Part shown: positions 34,190 to 46,092 of the stretch, piece after piece
Layout of the letters: each line of letters opens with the position of its first letter
Numbering within the stretch: position 1 is the first letter of the stretch
Source of the DNA: Atopsyche davidsoni
Taxonomy: Eukaryota > Arthropoda > Insecta > Trichoptera > Hydrobiosidae
Direction of reading: 5' to 3'
Length of the DNA stretch: 64,000 bases
Assembly (NCBI GenBank): GCA_022113835.1
Contig: JAILWY010000011.1
Span: forward strand, 8,180,501-8,244,500
Position numbers and translations under genes: made by a program
Notes under the pieces: model-generated
What the model was told of the DNA's origin: nothing
The model's database searches: none
The model's input: only the letters and a program-made list of their open reading frames with translations

Positions 34190-35075
34190 ATGGTGACACA
34201 CAAAGGGTAGGTCTTTATCCCCGTAAAAGCTAATACAACTGCAGTTGAGAAACTATGCGTTGAGGTACTACACAAAGGGCAGGTCTTTATCCTTGCAGGC
34301 GTCAAAGATGGTAAGTATCTAATAGAAGATGCAACAAATTACTAAAAGCAGATTTCTACGTGACGAGAAAGACAATGGGCAGGCCTTCATCCTCACAAAG
34401 TACAACGAAACAATAAACAAAATATTTCCACGAGTTGTATGACAAATGAGAATTAATATATTCGGGAGAGACAGAGGGCAGGCCTTCATCCTAGAGGCGA
34501 GAACCAAAATCAGTATTTATGAAGTACTAAAAAGCAGTTTGGCAAGAAAAAATAGCTACATTTTCAACAGACAAATGGAGGTCTTCTTCTCTTGGGGAAA
34601 AGTGCATTATCGACTGTTGCAAATAGAAAACAAAGGGCAGGTCTTCATCCTGGAGGAGACAAGATCGCTATATACCCGAACAGAAACGCAACGAAACAAT
34701 AAGAAGCATATTTCTGCGTGCCATCCGTTTTTCAAGTAAGGGAAATGGAGGTTTTCTTCTATTGAGTAAAAGTGCATGTTCTACTGTTCAAAATAGGAAA
34801 CAAAGGGCAGGCCTTCATCCTGAAGGAGACAAAGGTGCTACGTACCCAAACAGAAACGCAACGAAACTATAAGAAGCATATTTCTGCGTGCCATCCGTTT
34901 TGCAAGTAAGGGAAACGGAGGTTTTCTTTTATTGAAGACAAGTGCATGTTCTACTGCTGAAAATAGGAAACAAAAGGGCAGACCTTTATCATGGAGGGAG
35001 AAACGGAAACGCAACGAAGCAATAAGAATCGCTACATTCGAAACAGACAAAGATATACCTTTATCGTGGAAGCGA
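34190..35075. repeat. Tandem repeat array with conserved core GGGCAGGYCTTCATCCT
   Basis: The core agggcaggtctttatcc-like recurs at about 34203, 34274, 34375, 34474, 34634, 34804, 34974 and more weakly at 35050. The last three strong copies are exactly 170 bp apart and alternate with a second element (ggaggtcttcttct-like) at about 34577, 34747 and 34918. Spacing on the left is shorter (71-100 bp). The cores are much better conserved than the spacers. On the minus strand the cores can be read as KACPL or HDKGLPF-like peptides, but stops interrupt every long frame. Confidence 0.75.
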
Positions 35076-35147
35076 GAATCAAAAGCATTACGTACCGAAA
35101 CAAAAATGCGACGAAAACGGAAAAATACCAAGCAGCTGCTCTCCGTG

Positions 35148-35196
35148 CCTCCCGGGGGTTTCCCGGGGGTCTCCCGGGGGATTCCCGGGACGACCG
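35148..35196. repeat. Short GC-rich tandem repeat
   Basis: tcccgggggtt, tcccgggggtc, tcccgggggat and tcccggga follow one another with a period of about 12-13 bp. The next 180 bases remain GC- and CpG-rich, unlike everything around them. Confidence 0.7.
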
Positions 35197-35447
35197 GCGC
35201 GGCCGCCGCCTCGGCGCGGACTGAGGGGCTGCCGCGCTCTGCGGGCCGGCTCGATGCCAGCGGCGCTTCACACCACAGCTTCCCAAAGCGGTCACCGTCC
35301 ACCCCCATGAGTCGATTCCGCCCTGCGAGGGGTCGACGATGGCGAAAAATCAAACCGAGGCCGCATGAACTGTAAATGGGGGCCTACGAGGGCTGATCCC
35401 ATCGAAGCAGGTCATCACCATCATTTAGGCATTCCGTAAACGTCACA

Positions 35448-35693
35448 ATGCACCTAACACAGATTGCACCTATGCACTTGCATAATAATGCTGTTTATCC
35501 TGCATTATGGACTATCGCAAGAAGGTTCTTGATAAGTTTTCCATCTTCATACCTCGTGGAAAGGAGTTTCTTACAAAGACTTACAAAACAAATAAATAGG
35601 TTGGAAATCACTGGGCGAGTAGATTTAAGTTTAAATCCGACTTATTTGAAGCCAAATATTGAAAATTTGCTATCAAAGCATCAGACCCATTAA
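35448..35693 (+). pseudogene. hAT-family transposase C-terminal remnant
   Basis: An 81-codon frame encodes FPSSYLVERSFLQRLTKQIN, then RLEITGRVDLSL, then PNIENLLSKHQTH. This matches the C-terminal dimerisation part of hAT transposases and hAT-derived ZBED/SCAND3-like proteins (FPTxYLxExxFS ... KxRNRL ... LRLxLxxxxPxIxxL). The upstream catalytic region is missing, so it is a truncated, inactive copy. The frame itself is unbroken. Confidence 0.7.
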
Positions 35694-36094
35694 AAGTATT
35701 GATTCTTTCAGTGAATGCTACTATATTTGCATTTTGTGTGTTTTTAATATCACAAAGGTATAATCAACTTTACATGCATTTTAACTTTTTTCATTTTTAA
35801 GCAAACCCCGCGAAAGTGAATTGTTCTATATCAGATATCAAAAATATTAACGGGGGAGTGTACGGGACAGAAAAGTTTGGGGGACCACTGCTTTAAACTG
35901 TACTACCGGAAGCATCTGAAAGGGGGGGGGGGGGGGGAGGGGAACCTGAATATACACCCCTAAAAAAACATAAAAAAAATTTTTTTTTTTAGTTAAATCG
36001 CTTTTTAGAATATTGTCATGAAGTGTATCGCCCCGATCGACTGGAAACGTTTTGGATTCTCATAATGGACGTCATGCGCGCGGCGGTTACCACC

Positions 36095-36170
36095 TGGAGG
36101 GGGTGGGGGGACCAAGGGGGTGGGGGGGTTAAGGGGGGGGAGTTAAGGGAGGGGGAGTTAAGGAGGGGGT
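36095..36170 (+). repeat. G-rich tract with quadruplex potential
   Basis: Repeated G-runs of three to eight separated by short spacers (gagggggtggggggacc, gggggtgggggggttaag, gggggggagttaaggg). A poly(G) run of about 15 also stands at 35923-35940. Such tracts can form four-stranded DNA on the plus strand. Confidence 0.7.
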
Positions 36171-36626
36171 GCACGGGCTGTCGCACTGCGCCAGCCCCTG
36201 CACCGCCTGCAGCGCGGCTGCACCCGGGCTCCTAAGGGGCACGTCCTCGACACTGCACAAATACCATTATCTACCATGTCCCACCACCCCGCTCTCCCCA
36301 TTCATGACTGCCATTCTGTACCCTGGGCGAGGGAGGGGCTCCTGCTTTGCAAGACAACGATATATAATAATGCTATTGGGAAACAGCAATGTATAACACT
36401 ACAATAGTAAATGCTGAGAGGCACTCGATGAAGAAGAGTATGTCCCATGTGATAACATTTGTACACACGGTGCTCGGTTTGTGCGGCGCCCTTCGCGCGT
36501 GCGAGCGGTGGCAAGCCAAGTAATTGCATAAGTGAACAAATCATTCCATCAGTGGAATGAGTATATAATAATAAAAAATATATATTTTATACACGCGTCA
36601 CTCTTAACAATCCGCAATAATACAAA

Positions 36627-36647
36627 CACACACACACACACACAGAG
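36627..36647. repeat. (CA)n microsatellite
   Basis: acacacacacacacacaca followed by gagagag. Confidence 0.85.
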
Positions 36648-37164
36648 AGAAATAATTGAAACGTTGCTTTTAGCAAACTGTAATATTTATTGATCCAGAC
36701 AATTATTATTTTTTTATCAAAGAAATCCTGCGTATGAATTTCCAAAATCTACGGTACGGATAATTTATATTGAACTCAGTATAATTAATTCATCGTGTAA
36801 TACATTAATAACGTAATCATTTTCAGAAAATATAGATAACGATTGATATTGGTTGCAAGAGGCCGCGCCATGTTTTATCGCACCTGATAATTAATTTGAA
36901 TTATATTTTCATAGTCAAGCTTTATTTTATCCCTTTGCATGTTAAAAGATTCTGGCGACCTAAATAATTAATTTTGCCAATGGATGCAGAAATTTATATG
37001 TAATGATTATGGAGACTATGGGGCTGACTCCAAAATAACTCTAAAACCGGTCTCGGAGCATTTTAATTAAACATGCAGCACTTTCACTTCCTAGTTATAT
37101 TTTTTCAAGGCAGTGAATTTAATTTATTAGCGGCGTGCAGTGAATGCACTGCAACTCGATGCGA

Positions 37165-37235
37165 AACTGAACTGGTTACAGGTTTTGGCTCCAGTTTTGC
37201 CTGCAGAGGATCGATGCTCTAACCACTGAACTTTG
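37165..37235 (-). repeat. tRNA-derived SINE-like head
   Basis: The reverse complement reads gttcagtggttagagcatcg followed by atcctctgcaggcaaaact. TTCAGTGGTTAGAGCA is a typical tRNA-like A-box region. No complete tRNA fold is present. Confidence 0.4.
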
Positions 37236-37454
37236 TCAATCTGATAAATAAATTAAAAAAAAAAAAAAAAAATGTACATACAGTAGCCAAAATATTTTTT
37301 TTCAGTTAAAAATGTTTACTCAGCCTGCGTGGAGATTTTCTAAAAACAATCCGACCAGTTTCAATGTCACAGGAGACACATATTTATAAACCCAACCCGC
37401 GGCACCGATTCTCAGTAAATCTAATCAACCCACGGGAGTAGCTCCGAAATCCTG

Positions 37455-37640
37455 TTTTCTGATAGGTCAAATTTTCTCACGCGTAAGATTTGAACCGAAT
37501 TTACATTTTGCGTCGACATGGCAATTTGATTTATGCAGGAACGGAAATGACTTGATTGGGTGCGATATTTTCAAGGTCGAATTTCTGACCTATCAGACAA
37601 CAGCGTCACTGTAAACGCACCGGAGTAAATGTTTTTCTAA
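37455..37640. repeat. Foldback repeat, gacctatcagacaac family, copy 3
   Basis: gataggtcaaatttt at 37461 and gacctatcagacaacagc at 37587-37604 are in inverted orientation. The tail caccggagtaaatg matches the tail of the copy at 18278-18401. Half-copies occur at about 29140-29178 and 44770-44790. Confidence 0.55.
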
Positions 37641-40600
37641 TAACACGTATTATTGTATCAAATAAAATAGGGATTTTGTCCGGTCACTGAGAATCCAGTT
37701 ATTATGAAGTGTGATGATGGCCTTGCTAGGCGAATGGTGTGTTTATTTATACAAGTGTTGATGCGCAGTGATTGCAGAATGCAATCTTGCCATATCGCGT
37801 GATACAAAAGTTCTCACGGCGTGTTCGATGTGTCGCTTTATATTTAGCCGTATGTGCATTTGTGATGAAGGTGGCGACCCTCGCTGGTGTGCCGACGTGG
37901 CCAATAAATATGCCATTCAACTGTGACAACAGAGAAGTTATGCAATACACTGGGCTATCGATTCACACGTGAAACGACGATTTTTTTTTAAATTTACAAT
38001 TCAAAAGACAATGAAAAAAAAAGACCAAATAAAAAAAAGGAAATTTTTGTAATAAAATATTGTAATATTACAATTCAGTGCAATTTCAATTGATATAAAC
38101 CGAAACGAATTTAAACGAAAATATTACTTGTTTAAAATTTAAAACAAAATTTAAAAGTAATAAAAAAATCAGGGAATTTGTGATGAGTAAAATTCAATGT
38201 TACTTTTATTTACTTGAAAAGAAAAGAAAATATCGATTAAACATAAGATGTTTCACCGTAGCATGCCAAAAATAAACTGCACGCCTTTAATGTACTTCAA
38301 TATTTAGTTTCCAATAAAATAATAAAAATCTAGAAAAAAGTTTTCAATAATAAAGAAACCCATGAACGTATTAGAAAATAAACAATCATTAGTTTATAGC
38401 GATTTTTGATATTAATTTATATGCCATGGTACTTTGATGACAGTTTTATTTTTACTTTCACTGTGCGAAGGCTTGAAATACTGGTATGAAATTAAAAAAA
38501 AATGTATATACGAAAACAAATTTGCAACAAGTCGCGATGACCTTGAACAGTTCCACGCCCGGCGAAAATAAAATGAATATTGATTGATAAATATATATAA
38601 GCTTGATAATGATATCATATTTTTACGAAACAGTTCAAGCCCAAGTCATATTTTTAATCCGTAGATATATAATATTTTTCTAAGAATGAAAGAAAGTTTA
38701 CAAAAAAAATAATTATTTATTTAAATAATTTTTTTTTTTTTTAGCAATATATTGATAAAACATTTTTTTTGTATGTGAAAAAATGTTTGTTTATGGTTTT
38801 TGAGGTTATGTCAAGGATATCATTTAAATTAAAATAAATATGTATAAATGTATAAATATTATAGACAAATTAAAAATAGATGTTATCCGTATGTATTATT
38901 ATATGTAATTATTAGTAAAAATTATTTATTTTATAAAAAAATAGTAAATTTAAGTTTTCTAAAAAGTTGTGCCTAGTAGGTAGGACCTGTTGAATATCGG
39001 GATCGGAGGTTGTACAATTCGGCAATGGTGTAAACATTGTAAATAATTCAATTAACTATATATTTATTGAAAATATTCTCAGTGGTTAATATTTATTTAA
39101 GGTGAGCAGCACGATTTACGCCTATTTTGTTTTTATTATCCCCGAAATTTAAGGGATCTTTTGGTTTTGGCATCAAGTGATTTCACGGCTCGGGTGCGAA
39201 TTTGACATTGCATTTGATTTAGAGGTTAAATACGTTATCAAGTCAACAATAGCGGAGGATTAACAATTCGTTGGAGACAATTTGACACGTATGTATAAAA
39301 TAAATAGCGTTTTTTTTTAGAAACTATTTGTAATTTAAAGAGTGTTCAATGTCCGGTGTAAAAACACGAAACTCCACTAAAGCCGATAATTTAGGTTGAA
39401 TTTATATTAAAATGATTATTTTTAGAACCTTTAGCACTTCATCCACACGTCACATGCAAATTCCAACTCTGTGGAGACACAAAAAAGTGCAATATCCTAC
39501 ATTTTCAATACATTGAATACACATAACCTATAAATTTCAAGCCGACGTATATTATAAAACAATTTTGAAATAAATTGAAAAGATATTTGAAGTATTTAAC
39601 AGACTTTAAAATTCTTACGTAAATTGGCGGAATAACACGCGTAACGCGATACAAATACAATAAAAAGCGAAAATAAAAACAAAGCCAAATCCGCAAAAGA
39701 CGACAGGCAGGGCTCGGCGGTGTGAGGTAAAAAGCGATGTTTCGACTTATTTCAATTGATTTAAAGCGTTGGGGCACTCACCGGGCGATCTAGCTGTTCG
39801 TTAAAACACAAATGGAAACTATCTGGACAAGCTCGGCCGGCTCGGCGGAGGAAGAGTTGGCCAGGAAGGTCGTTTGAAGGACTCTTTCGTTTACGACGCC
39901 GTCTGACGTTTGCACGAAAAGCACCATCTGTGCTTGACAACGGAAAACTTTTAAGCGTCAAGCAATATTTTACAAAAAATTGCAATAATAGTTTTAATAA
40001 AAATCAACAGATGGCACAAAAAAATATTTTTAATCAAATGCAAACAAAGTCTATAATAGAAACGAAAATTATTTGTGCATTTTACATGCTGTTGCTTTAT
40101 TTTATTTTTTAGGTTTTTCAGATAACGGATCCTTATTTTGAAGATCTATATTTTTGACTCTATTATATTGAAATTGGCTTGATTATTATTTTTAAAATTT
40201 AAGTGTAAGTACACACGAGTTTTTTTTTTAAAATATACTGAGAAAATAAAACGCAATGATTTCGATAGACGTTTAAGCAATTTCCTCGTTCCAGCTTTTA
40301 TATGCACATAGTATACATTGCCCAAGAGGGTATCTCGTCTGAGTTTCAGTATAATTCTCTCTAGAACCTTCGCGAGGCGCATTACCATGGAAAACTCCAA
40401 GTGCAGGTATTTTTTAGTCGTTTTTCTTCACGGAGAGTTTCTCCTCCGTCCTCTCCGAAAGTTTGCGCTGAAAACTTCGGCGAATTTAAATGCATTTACT
40501 CGAATTTATTTGCAAGTCTGAGCGGACAAGTTGCGAGTGAAAAGTGAAGCCGGAAGTTTGTGAGGCTTTGAAGGAGCATTTGGCCAATTACGAAGGAGTG

Positions 40601-40825
40601 GAAAATTGTTTGGATGAGTGGTTTCGCTGAGAAGACTCGTCGTTATATCGTCAAGGTATTCATGCATTGCCAGAAAGATGGCAAGAATGTGTAGCCAGCG
40701 AGGGATGATACATTGAATAAATAATTTTTTTGTATTTCTCTTGAAATTATACACTTTTTATTGATCAAAAAACATAAAAACTTAGTTGCGCACTATACAT
40801 ATATTGTATTATTTCAAGGTAGTTT

Positions 40826-41050
40826 GTATCAACAAACCAGTGGCGTGCGGTCCCTGTAAGCAATGAAGCTCTTCATGCCCTAAAAATATCACATTTTTTT
40901 ATAATACGCTTAATTTATTATTATTTATGTGATAATTAATTTGCTAGGCTCATTTGTATTCAGTGAGCATAATTGGTTGCTTCATTTTGGACTAAAATAT
41001 ATACCGTGCTATTTTCAAGTAAACCAAAACAACTAAAAAGTTTTTATGTT
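40826..41050 (+). mobile_element. Dispersed non-autonomous element, copy A
   Basis: tatcaacaaaccagtggcgt at its start and ttcagtgagcataattggt further in are both found, in reverse orientation, at 48722-48850. Shared blocks at both ends of about 120 bp show a common repeat family with CAGTGGYGTG-type tip. Confidence 0.55.
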
Positions 41051-42189
41051 TTAATGACTGTGTTCAACAGTTTTTATTGTTCATTTATTTAAAATCAATT
41101 TATATAGGGAAAATTGAGTCTCCTGTAGTGTATTAATTACCAACAAGTAATCTACGTCAAATCTGATCCCCAAGCGAATTGCATTCTATTTTTTTTCTAC
41201 CTTCGTAAATTGGTACGCTAAACACAATACAAAAAAAAGTATCCTGAAAAGTAAACGAACAAATCAATTTTTATTGGCAAAATTGGGTCTCCTGCAGTGT
41301 AACAAGTAATCTACTTCAAATATGTTTATTTTTGTATTTTTATTGAAATTATACATTTTTCATTGATCAAGGAAACCCCGAGAAGACCACGACCCGAAGG
41401 GTGGAGCTCGAGAGGCCACACCAGCTAGACTCCAGAGCTCCGACCTGAGGAAAAGCCAAGAAGACGAACGACGCTGAAGAGGATCGAGGGCCGAAGAGCA
41501 CGACACACTATTTTCATCACCAAACGGAGACGCTGTCTCCATAGGTAGTCAGGGACGAATGTCAGAGACAGGAAGGGGAGGCAGACTGGGAAATAATGAA
41601 TGAATCGTGTATGATTGCTCAATATCTTATTTATTTATAAAAAAAATTAAAGACCAGCTGTCGACACCCGGAAGTAGTGCTTCAGCGCTGGCAAACGTTC
41701 AATTTCTTCGATGTGACTTCACGAATTCGCCAAAGTTCGTGAATACTTACTGGACTGTACAGTGGTAATTTCAAACACTTTATTCGTGTAAACTTTTATT
41801 TCATCAACTTTTTATAAGATAACCGTTTATCATTTTAAAAGACACTTATTTATCATAAATTTGATGAACAATTTCACTTTAAACGACATGATCGCACTTT
41901 ACGTCTTCGTTCTATTGGAATGCTCGCGGGCGTCGTCTCCCCTTGAAGACGTATCGAATACTGGCCTCCAAAAGAAGCGTGTTGGGTGCAACAATTACGT
42001 CACAATACACACCATTCTACGCACCGAATTATCCATCAATTAAGATGACACCGACTCGCAAAATATATAATTCCTTGCCAATCTGAAATTAGTTTAAACG
42101 TCTCACGTTTTCCTTCCACAATTCATTGCTCCACACCTTCGACTACCCATCACACGTCATAAGAATGATTCATTCCTTCCTCTCTGCTA

Positions 42190-42890
42190 GTTTTTTTTAA
42201 ATCAAGCACAACTCCCTCACCTCCCCCAGCAGACGTATGACCGCTGGAGTCCCCCAAGGCTCTAACATTTACACCTCCGATATCATCATCACCACCATCA
42301 TCGCCCTATACGTCGACGACACTGCCTTACTGGCGAGACCACGGTCACCCGCCACAGCAGCCGCCAAAGTCCAGTCCTCACTAGACGCAGTGAGCTCCTG
42401 GTTCGAGGACTGGAGGATCAAAACAAATCCGGCAAAAAGCGGGGCAATACTCTTCCAGATACCTGCCGAACAAGCACACCCCGACAACATCACCTTAGAC
42501 AGAATCAATATACCATGGAGAAAAACGGTCAAGTAACACTTGACCGGAAACTCACCTGGACCCCACACGTTAAGACCACTGCCAGCAAAGCCAGAGCAGC
42601 AGCCGCAATCCTCTCCCCATTACTCTGTAAAAAGAGCAAACTCTCTCCCTCCTTACCTACGCCTGCCCCATCTGGGGTTACATCGCACTTGAGGGGCTTA
42701 AACCCCTTCAAGTCATCCAGAACAAAGTCCTCCGACGGGCACTGAACGCCCCGTGGTTCGTCCAAAATGCCCAACTCCACAGGGATACAAACACCAAGAC
42801 GATCCACGAGGTAATCATCGACCTCGCCCACTCCTTCCAAATATCAACATCCCTTGTCCCAAACCCTTTGATTAGCCACTTTCGCCGTTG
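42190..42890 (+). pseudogene. Jockey-like LINE reverse transcriptase fragment, frameshifted
   Basis: AGVPQGS at 42242 is reverse transcriptase motif 4, followed after an internal deletion by NIYTSDI. ALYVDDTALL is the catalytic box (usual form FADDTAL). SWFEDWRIKTNPAKS and, after a frameshift near 42530, LDRKLTWTPHVK and QNKVLRRALNAPWFV follow in the order seen in jockey-type elements. The 5' part (endonuclease, fingers) is absent and several frameshifts and stops are present, so the copy is dead. Sequence at 43110-43260 (YNLEDRLYQKRPK) may be its displaced 3' end. Confidence 0.8.
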
Positions 42891-43393
42891 ATGTTATGTT
42901 GATAATTGATTATGCATGTAGATCAAAAGGCTGGCGAAATGTTTGCGTATTCGTTTATTTATATGAATCGGACAAGACAGAATTATACGTGGTTACCGGT
43001 CGAGTGCCTGCGTCTCTCTGTCGGGTTGCGTTATCGCTGGGGTTGTAGCGGTAAAATTGGAAAGTTTCTACCTGCTCGGACAAGTCTGACCTTGTGGTTT
43101 GTGAGCTTAACACGTCCCAACTTGCCTTTGGTACCGCTACACCACCTTCTAGAATACAATCTGGAAGATCGCCTCTACCAAAAAAGGCCAAAAGCAATCC
43201 CCCCACACACACTTGGTGACACACGCCACCAAGCCAGAATGAAGGCGTTGAAGAACAAACAACGCCACAAAACCAAAAGACAAACATCGCGTCACATTCT
43301 CTGCACTGTTCTTTTTTTGAAAAATCCTACTCTTCTAGACTCTTAGTGGGTTTATTGTACACGTCGTTATTGGAGATGTTATAAATGCAGCCG

Positions 43394-43500
43394 GGCGAGG
43401 CGGGCAGGGGTGGGCAGGGGTGGGTGTGTGTAGGGCAGGGGTGGGTAAGGGTGCAGGGGTGGGCAGGGGCGGGCAGGGGTGGGCAGGGGTGGCGGGCCAG
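43394..43500 (+). repeat. G-rich minisatellite, gggcaggggtg unit
   Basis: The motif gggcaggggtg or close variants recurs about eight times. The following 250 bases stay CpG-rich (gcgcgggcggccgg-like), which makes the block stand out as a CpG-island-like patch that could be a promoter. Confidence 0.8.
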
Positions 43501-44289
43501 CTGTCCGCCGCATCGATCGCCCCTCCCCCGCGCGTGCGCCTCCCCCGGCGGGAGCAGACTGCGCGGCGGGCGGCCGGGCTTGCCGCTTGGAGGTTATGTC
43601 ACACCCGAAACACCAGACGAAAACACCCGTCAATTAAATGCAGGCCATGCCCCCGAAAGTCTGCAGCCCCGCCTCCCCGAGGAGCCTCCTCCAGCTCCTC
43701 CAGCTGCTCCAGCCCCGCTAGCCTGCAGTGCCAGGCCAGGGGTCGTGCGCGCGTCGGGCTTCCTGTGTCACCGCGATACGTAATCATAATAATAAATAAG
43801 TAATAAATGTGGTTGTGTCCAAGGCTATAATTAATATAAATGTTGGCAATTCGTTTTAAAAATAAGTGTTGAGTAATTATGTCGTTATTTTTTGCGATGT
43901 TTATGCGAAGCGTTGTTGTGAATTGATTTACATATCTGTGCCGAGTGGTTGAATAAATAATCGGTAAGTTATCGAGAATTCGATGCTTTTTTTATTTGCT
44001 TTTGTGTTTTGTAATCCACGTGTTGATTTTTATTGGTGGTGGTTGATTGTAAAAAAAGCAGCAAACTTCAAAAGTGCAAACAAAACTTGAATCGTTTTTT
44101 AGTGAATTGCCGGAAGCAAGCTTGTCGATATCAAATAGCAACGGCACTTCACGACGACTGTCCGAAGACAATTAAATACAATTTTGTTTGTGTTTTGTAT
44201 TTTTTAATTTATATCTAAATACATAGTGTATTTTCAAAAAAAAAAAATTTTTGATTTATTTTAAACCTATTTTTATATAACGGAATTTA

Positions 44290-44345
44290 GGCTTTAACGG
44301 ACACCCCCCCCCCCCCATCGGTCCGTTATATCGAAGTTTTACTGT
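44290..44345 (-). mobile_element. Terminal fragment of a pogo/Tigger-like element
   Basis: The reverse complement starts tacagtaaaacttcgatata and continues acggaccgatgg. CAGTAAAACYTCGATATAACGGACC is a familiar form of pogo-like termini. It abuts a run of about 14 C. No partner end was found, so this is a partial copy. Confidence 0.4.
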
Positions 44346-44806
44346 AACGTGAATTTAATGTACCTGACAAAAATTAATATGTGAAAAAATCACTCAAAAC
44401 TACGGAAATCTGCAATAATAAGCACTCCAGAAAATTTGTGAATCTGAATTTTTTTCTATATCTCTTAGGTTAGAGCAAAACCTTTTTTAAAATACTAGAA
44501 ATAAAAAAATTAAATATACTCTGCTTGACTGTCTCCCCTTTAAAGTCGTCCCGTAATAAATTTAATTCTCGATTCCAGTTTATCATAATAATACCACCTT
44601 AGCGCCATTTTATGGTGAGATAGATAAATGCGTGTTTATATACTAATTATCCAATTTGTATATCTATTATAAGCTGGTTAAATCCGTTTCTCTTCAGAAA
44701 AATGAGATGATCACCTCACACTGCTACTAAAACTAAAATACTTAAAAAATAACTTGTTAAAACTCTTATCTGATAGGTCAGATTTTTGCGCGTCCAATAT
44801 TCTCAG

Positions 44807-44827
44807 ATATATATATATATATATATG
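44807..44827. repeat. Short (TA)n tract
   Basis: About ten TA dinucleotides in a row. Confidence 0.85.
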
Positions 44828-45173
44828 AAGAGTGATGTTTCATATAAAATAGTATTTTACGAAAAGAATACCACTTTATGCGAGAAAAAAATATAGATTT
44901 TCAATAAAAAACCTGTCGCAATAAATCTTCAGCCTCAAATGCTAAAAAAAAAAAATTTTTTCGTTATTTGTCTGTGGTTTCAACATTTCTGCGGCCATAA
45001 ATAAAAAAAAAACAATAAAGCAATCGCATTGTTTCTGGCCGCGATAAAAGTGAGGTTATGGCGTATTTGTGAGATCGTAGCAATTGTACGAAGCCATGGC
45101 TTTATAGTGGCTAGATATGCTTTGTTACACCTTTCCTTTTCGTAAACAAATAATTTCACGAGACATTATAAAG

Positions 45174-45472
45174 CAGGGGTGGCCAATTCTCTTCAGACTA
45201 AATAATAAATATAGCACTAATTTATATCATATTAACGTTTGTTTCGGATTTATTTTACATACTTGTGTGAATCAGAATCTTCATACTTAATAATTACGAA
45301 ATTCCTCTGGACGTGGCTTTTTTGGTCTGTTAAATAATTATGTTGTTTGAACACATATTTGCACCCTGTATATATTTCTACTATTTCACTTCTCCCTCTT
45401 CCCACTTAGACAAGCCTATGATAACAAATCGATCAAGACACACTTGACACACACAAAATTTGACCACCCCTG
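45174..45472. mobile_element. hAT-type MITE with 8-bp target duplication
   Basis: The termini caggggtggccaa and ttgaccacccctg are inverted repeats. The flanks are ttataaag (45166-45173) and ttataaaa (45473-45480), an 8-bp target duplication with one change. TIR type and target length both fit the hAT superfamily. At 299 bp without any coding sequence it is non-autonomous. Confidence 0.85.
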
Positions 45473-46092
45473 TTATAAAAGATCTACTTGTATTACAAGA
45501 TCAATTTTTAATTGTATATAATTAATATTACCTTAAACGGAAATGAGCCGAAATTGATTCGTGTCTTAGCTACGTTTAATAGACTATAAAACTGCATTCT
45601 GTATATATGCATATTCACAAACATGTATGTAGTAACCTCAATTATAAGAGTAACGGGCCGCAACAACTGTGAGGGTGTGCATAATAAGAATCCCACAGGT
45701 GGCACGAAGAAAAACCTGAGGATTTTTCTTGTCGTTTCAAGTGCATATCAATTACATAAATAGTAATAATAAAACAATAATTAAATGCATAATTATTTTT
45801 ATTAATAAAATAATAAAAAACATAAAACACCGAAAACCGTCGGTCAAGTATCTCATTGAAAAATATATATATTTTTTTAATAATACTCATTTATATTTGA
45901 TATGATTTTTTCGCATTTTTTAATTTTTATTTCTGACTAGTTTCGCCAACCTATCGACAACCAAGCGACAAATCGTAAGAGTTCGTTTGGGTCCAAAGCA
46001 TTTTCTGCTAAATATATTGAATTGATTTTAAATTTTTTGTTGTATTTATTGTGTAATACTTGTTGTTTCCCCAGTGACCGGAAGTTGAGACG

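Larger units (their letters stand above)
35699..42189. other. Gene-free intergenic stretch
   Basis: No exon could be supported in these 6.5 kb. It contains a 35917-35945 poly(G) tract, a G-rich block at 36095-36170, a (CA)n tract near 36630, a SINE-like head at 37165-37235, a foldback family copy at 37455-37640, and a dispersed element at 40826-41050 (all listed separately). Other short reading frames here look like chance. Confidence 0.5.

Noticed and set aside
39505..40112. Minus- and plus-strand frames of 60-90 codons near 39500-40100
   Set aside because: No start context, splice sites or recognisable domain; composition equals that of surrounding AT-rich DNA.
42237..42745. An active LINE because of the YVDD box
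   Set aside because: The 5' part is missing, motif 4 is followed by a deletion, and frameshifts separate the remaining pieces.
43379..43803. Long overlapping frames in both directions in the G-rich block
   Set aside because: They arise from low-complexity GC-rich repeats that lack stop codons and give only G/P/R-rich peptides.
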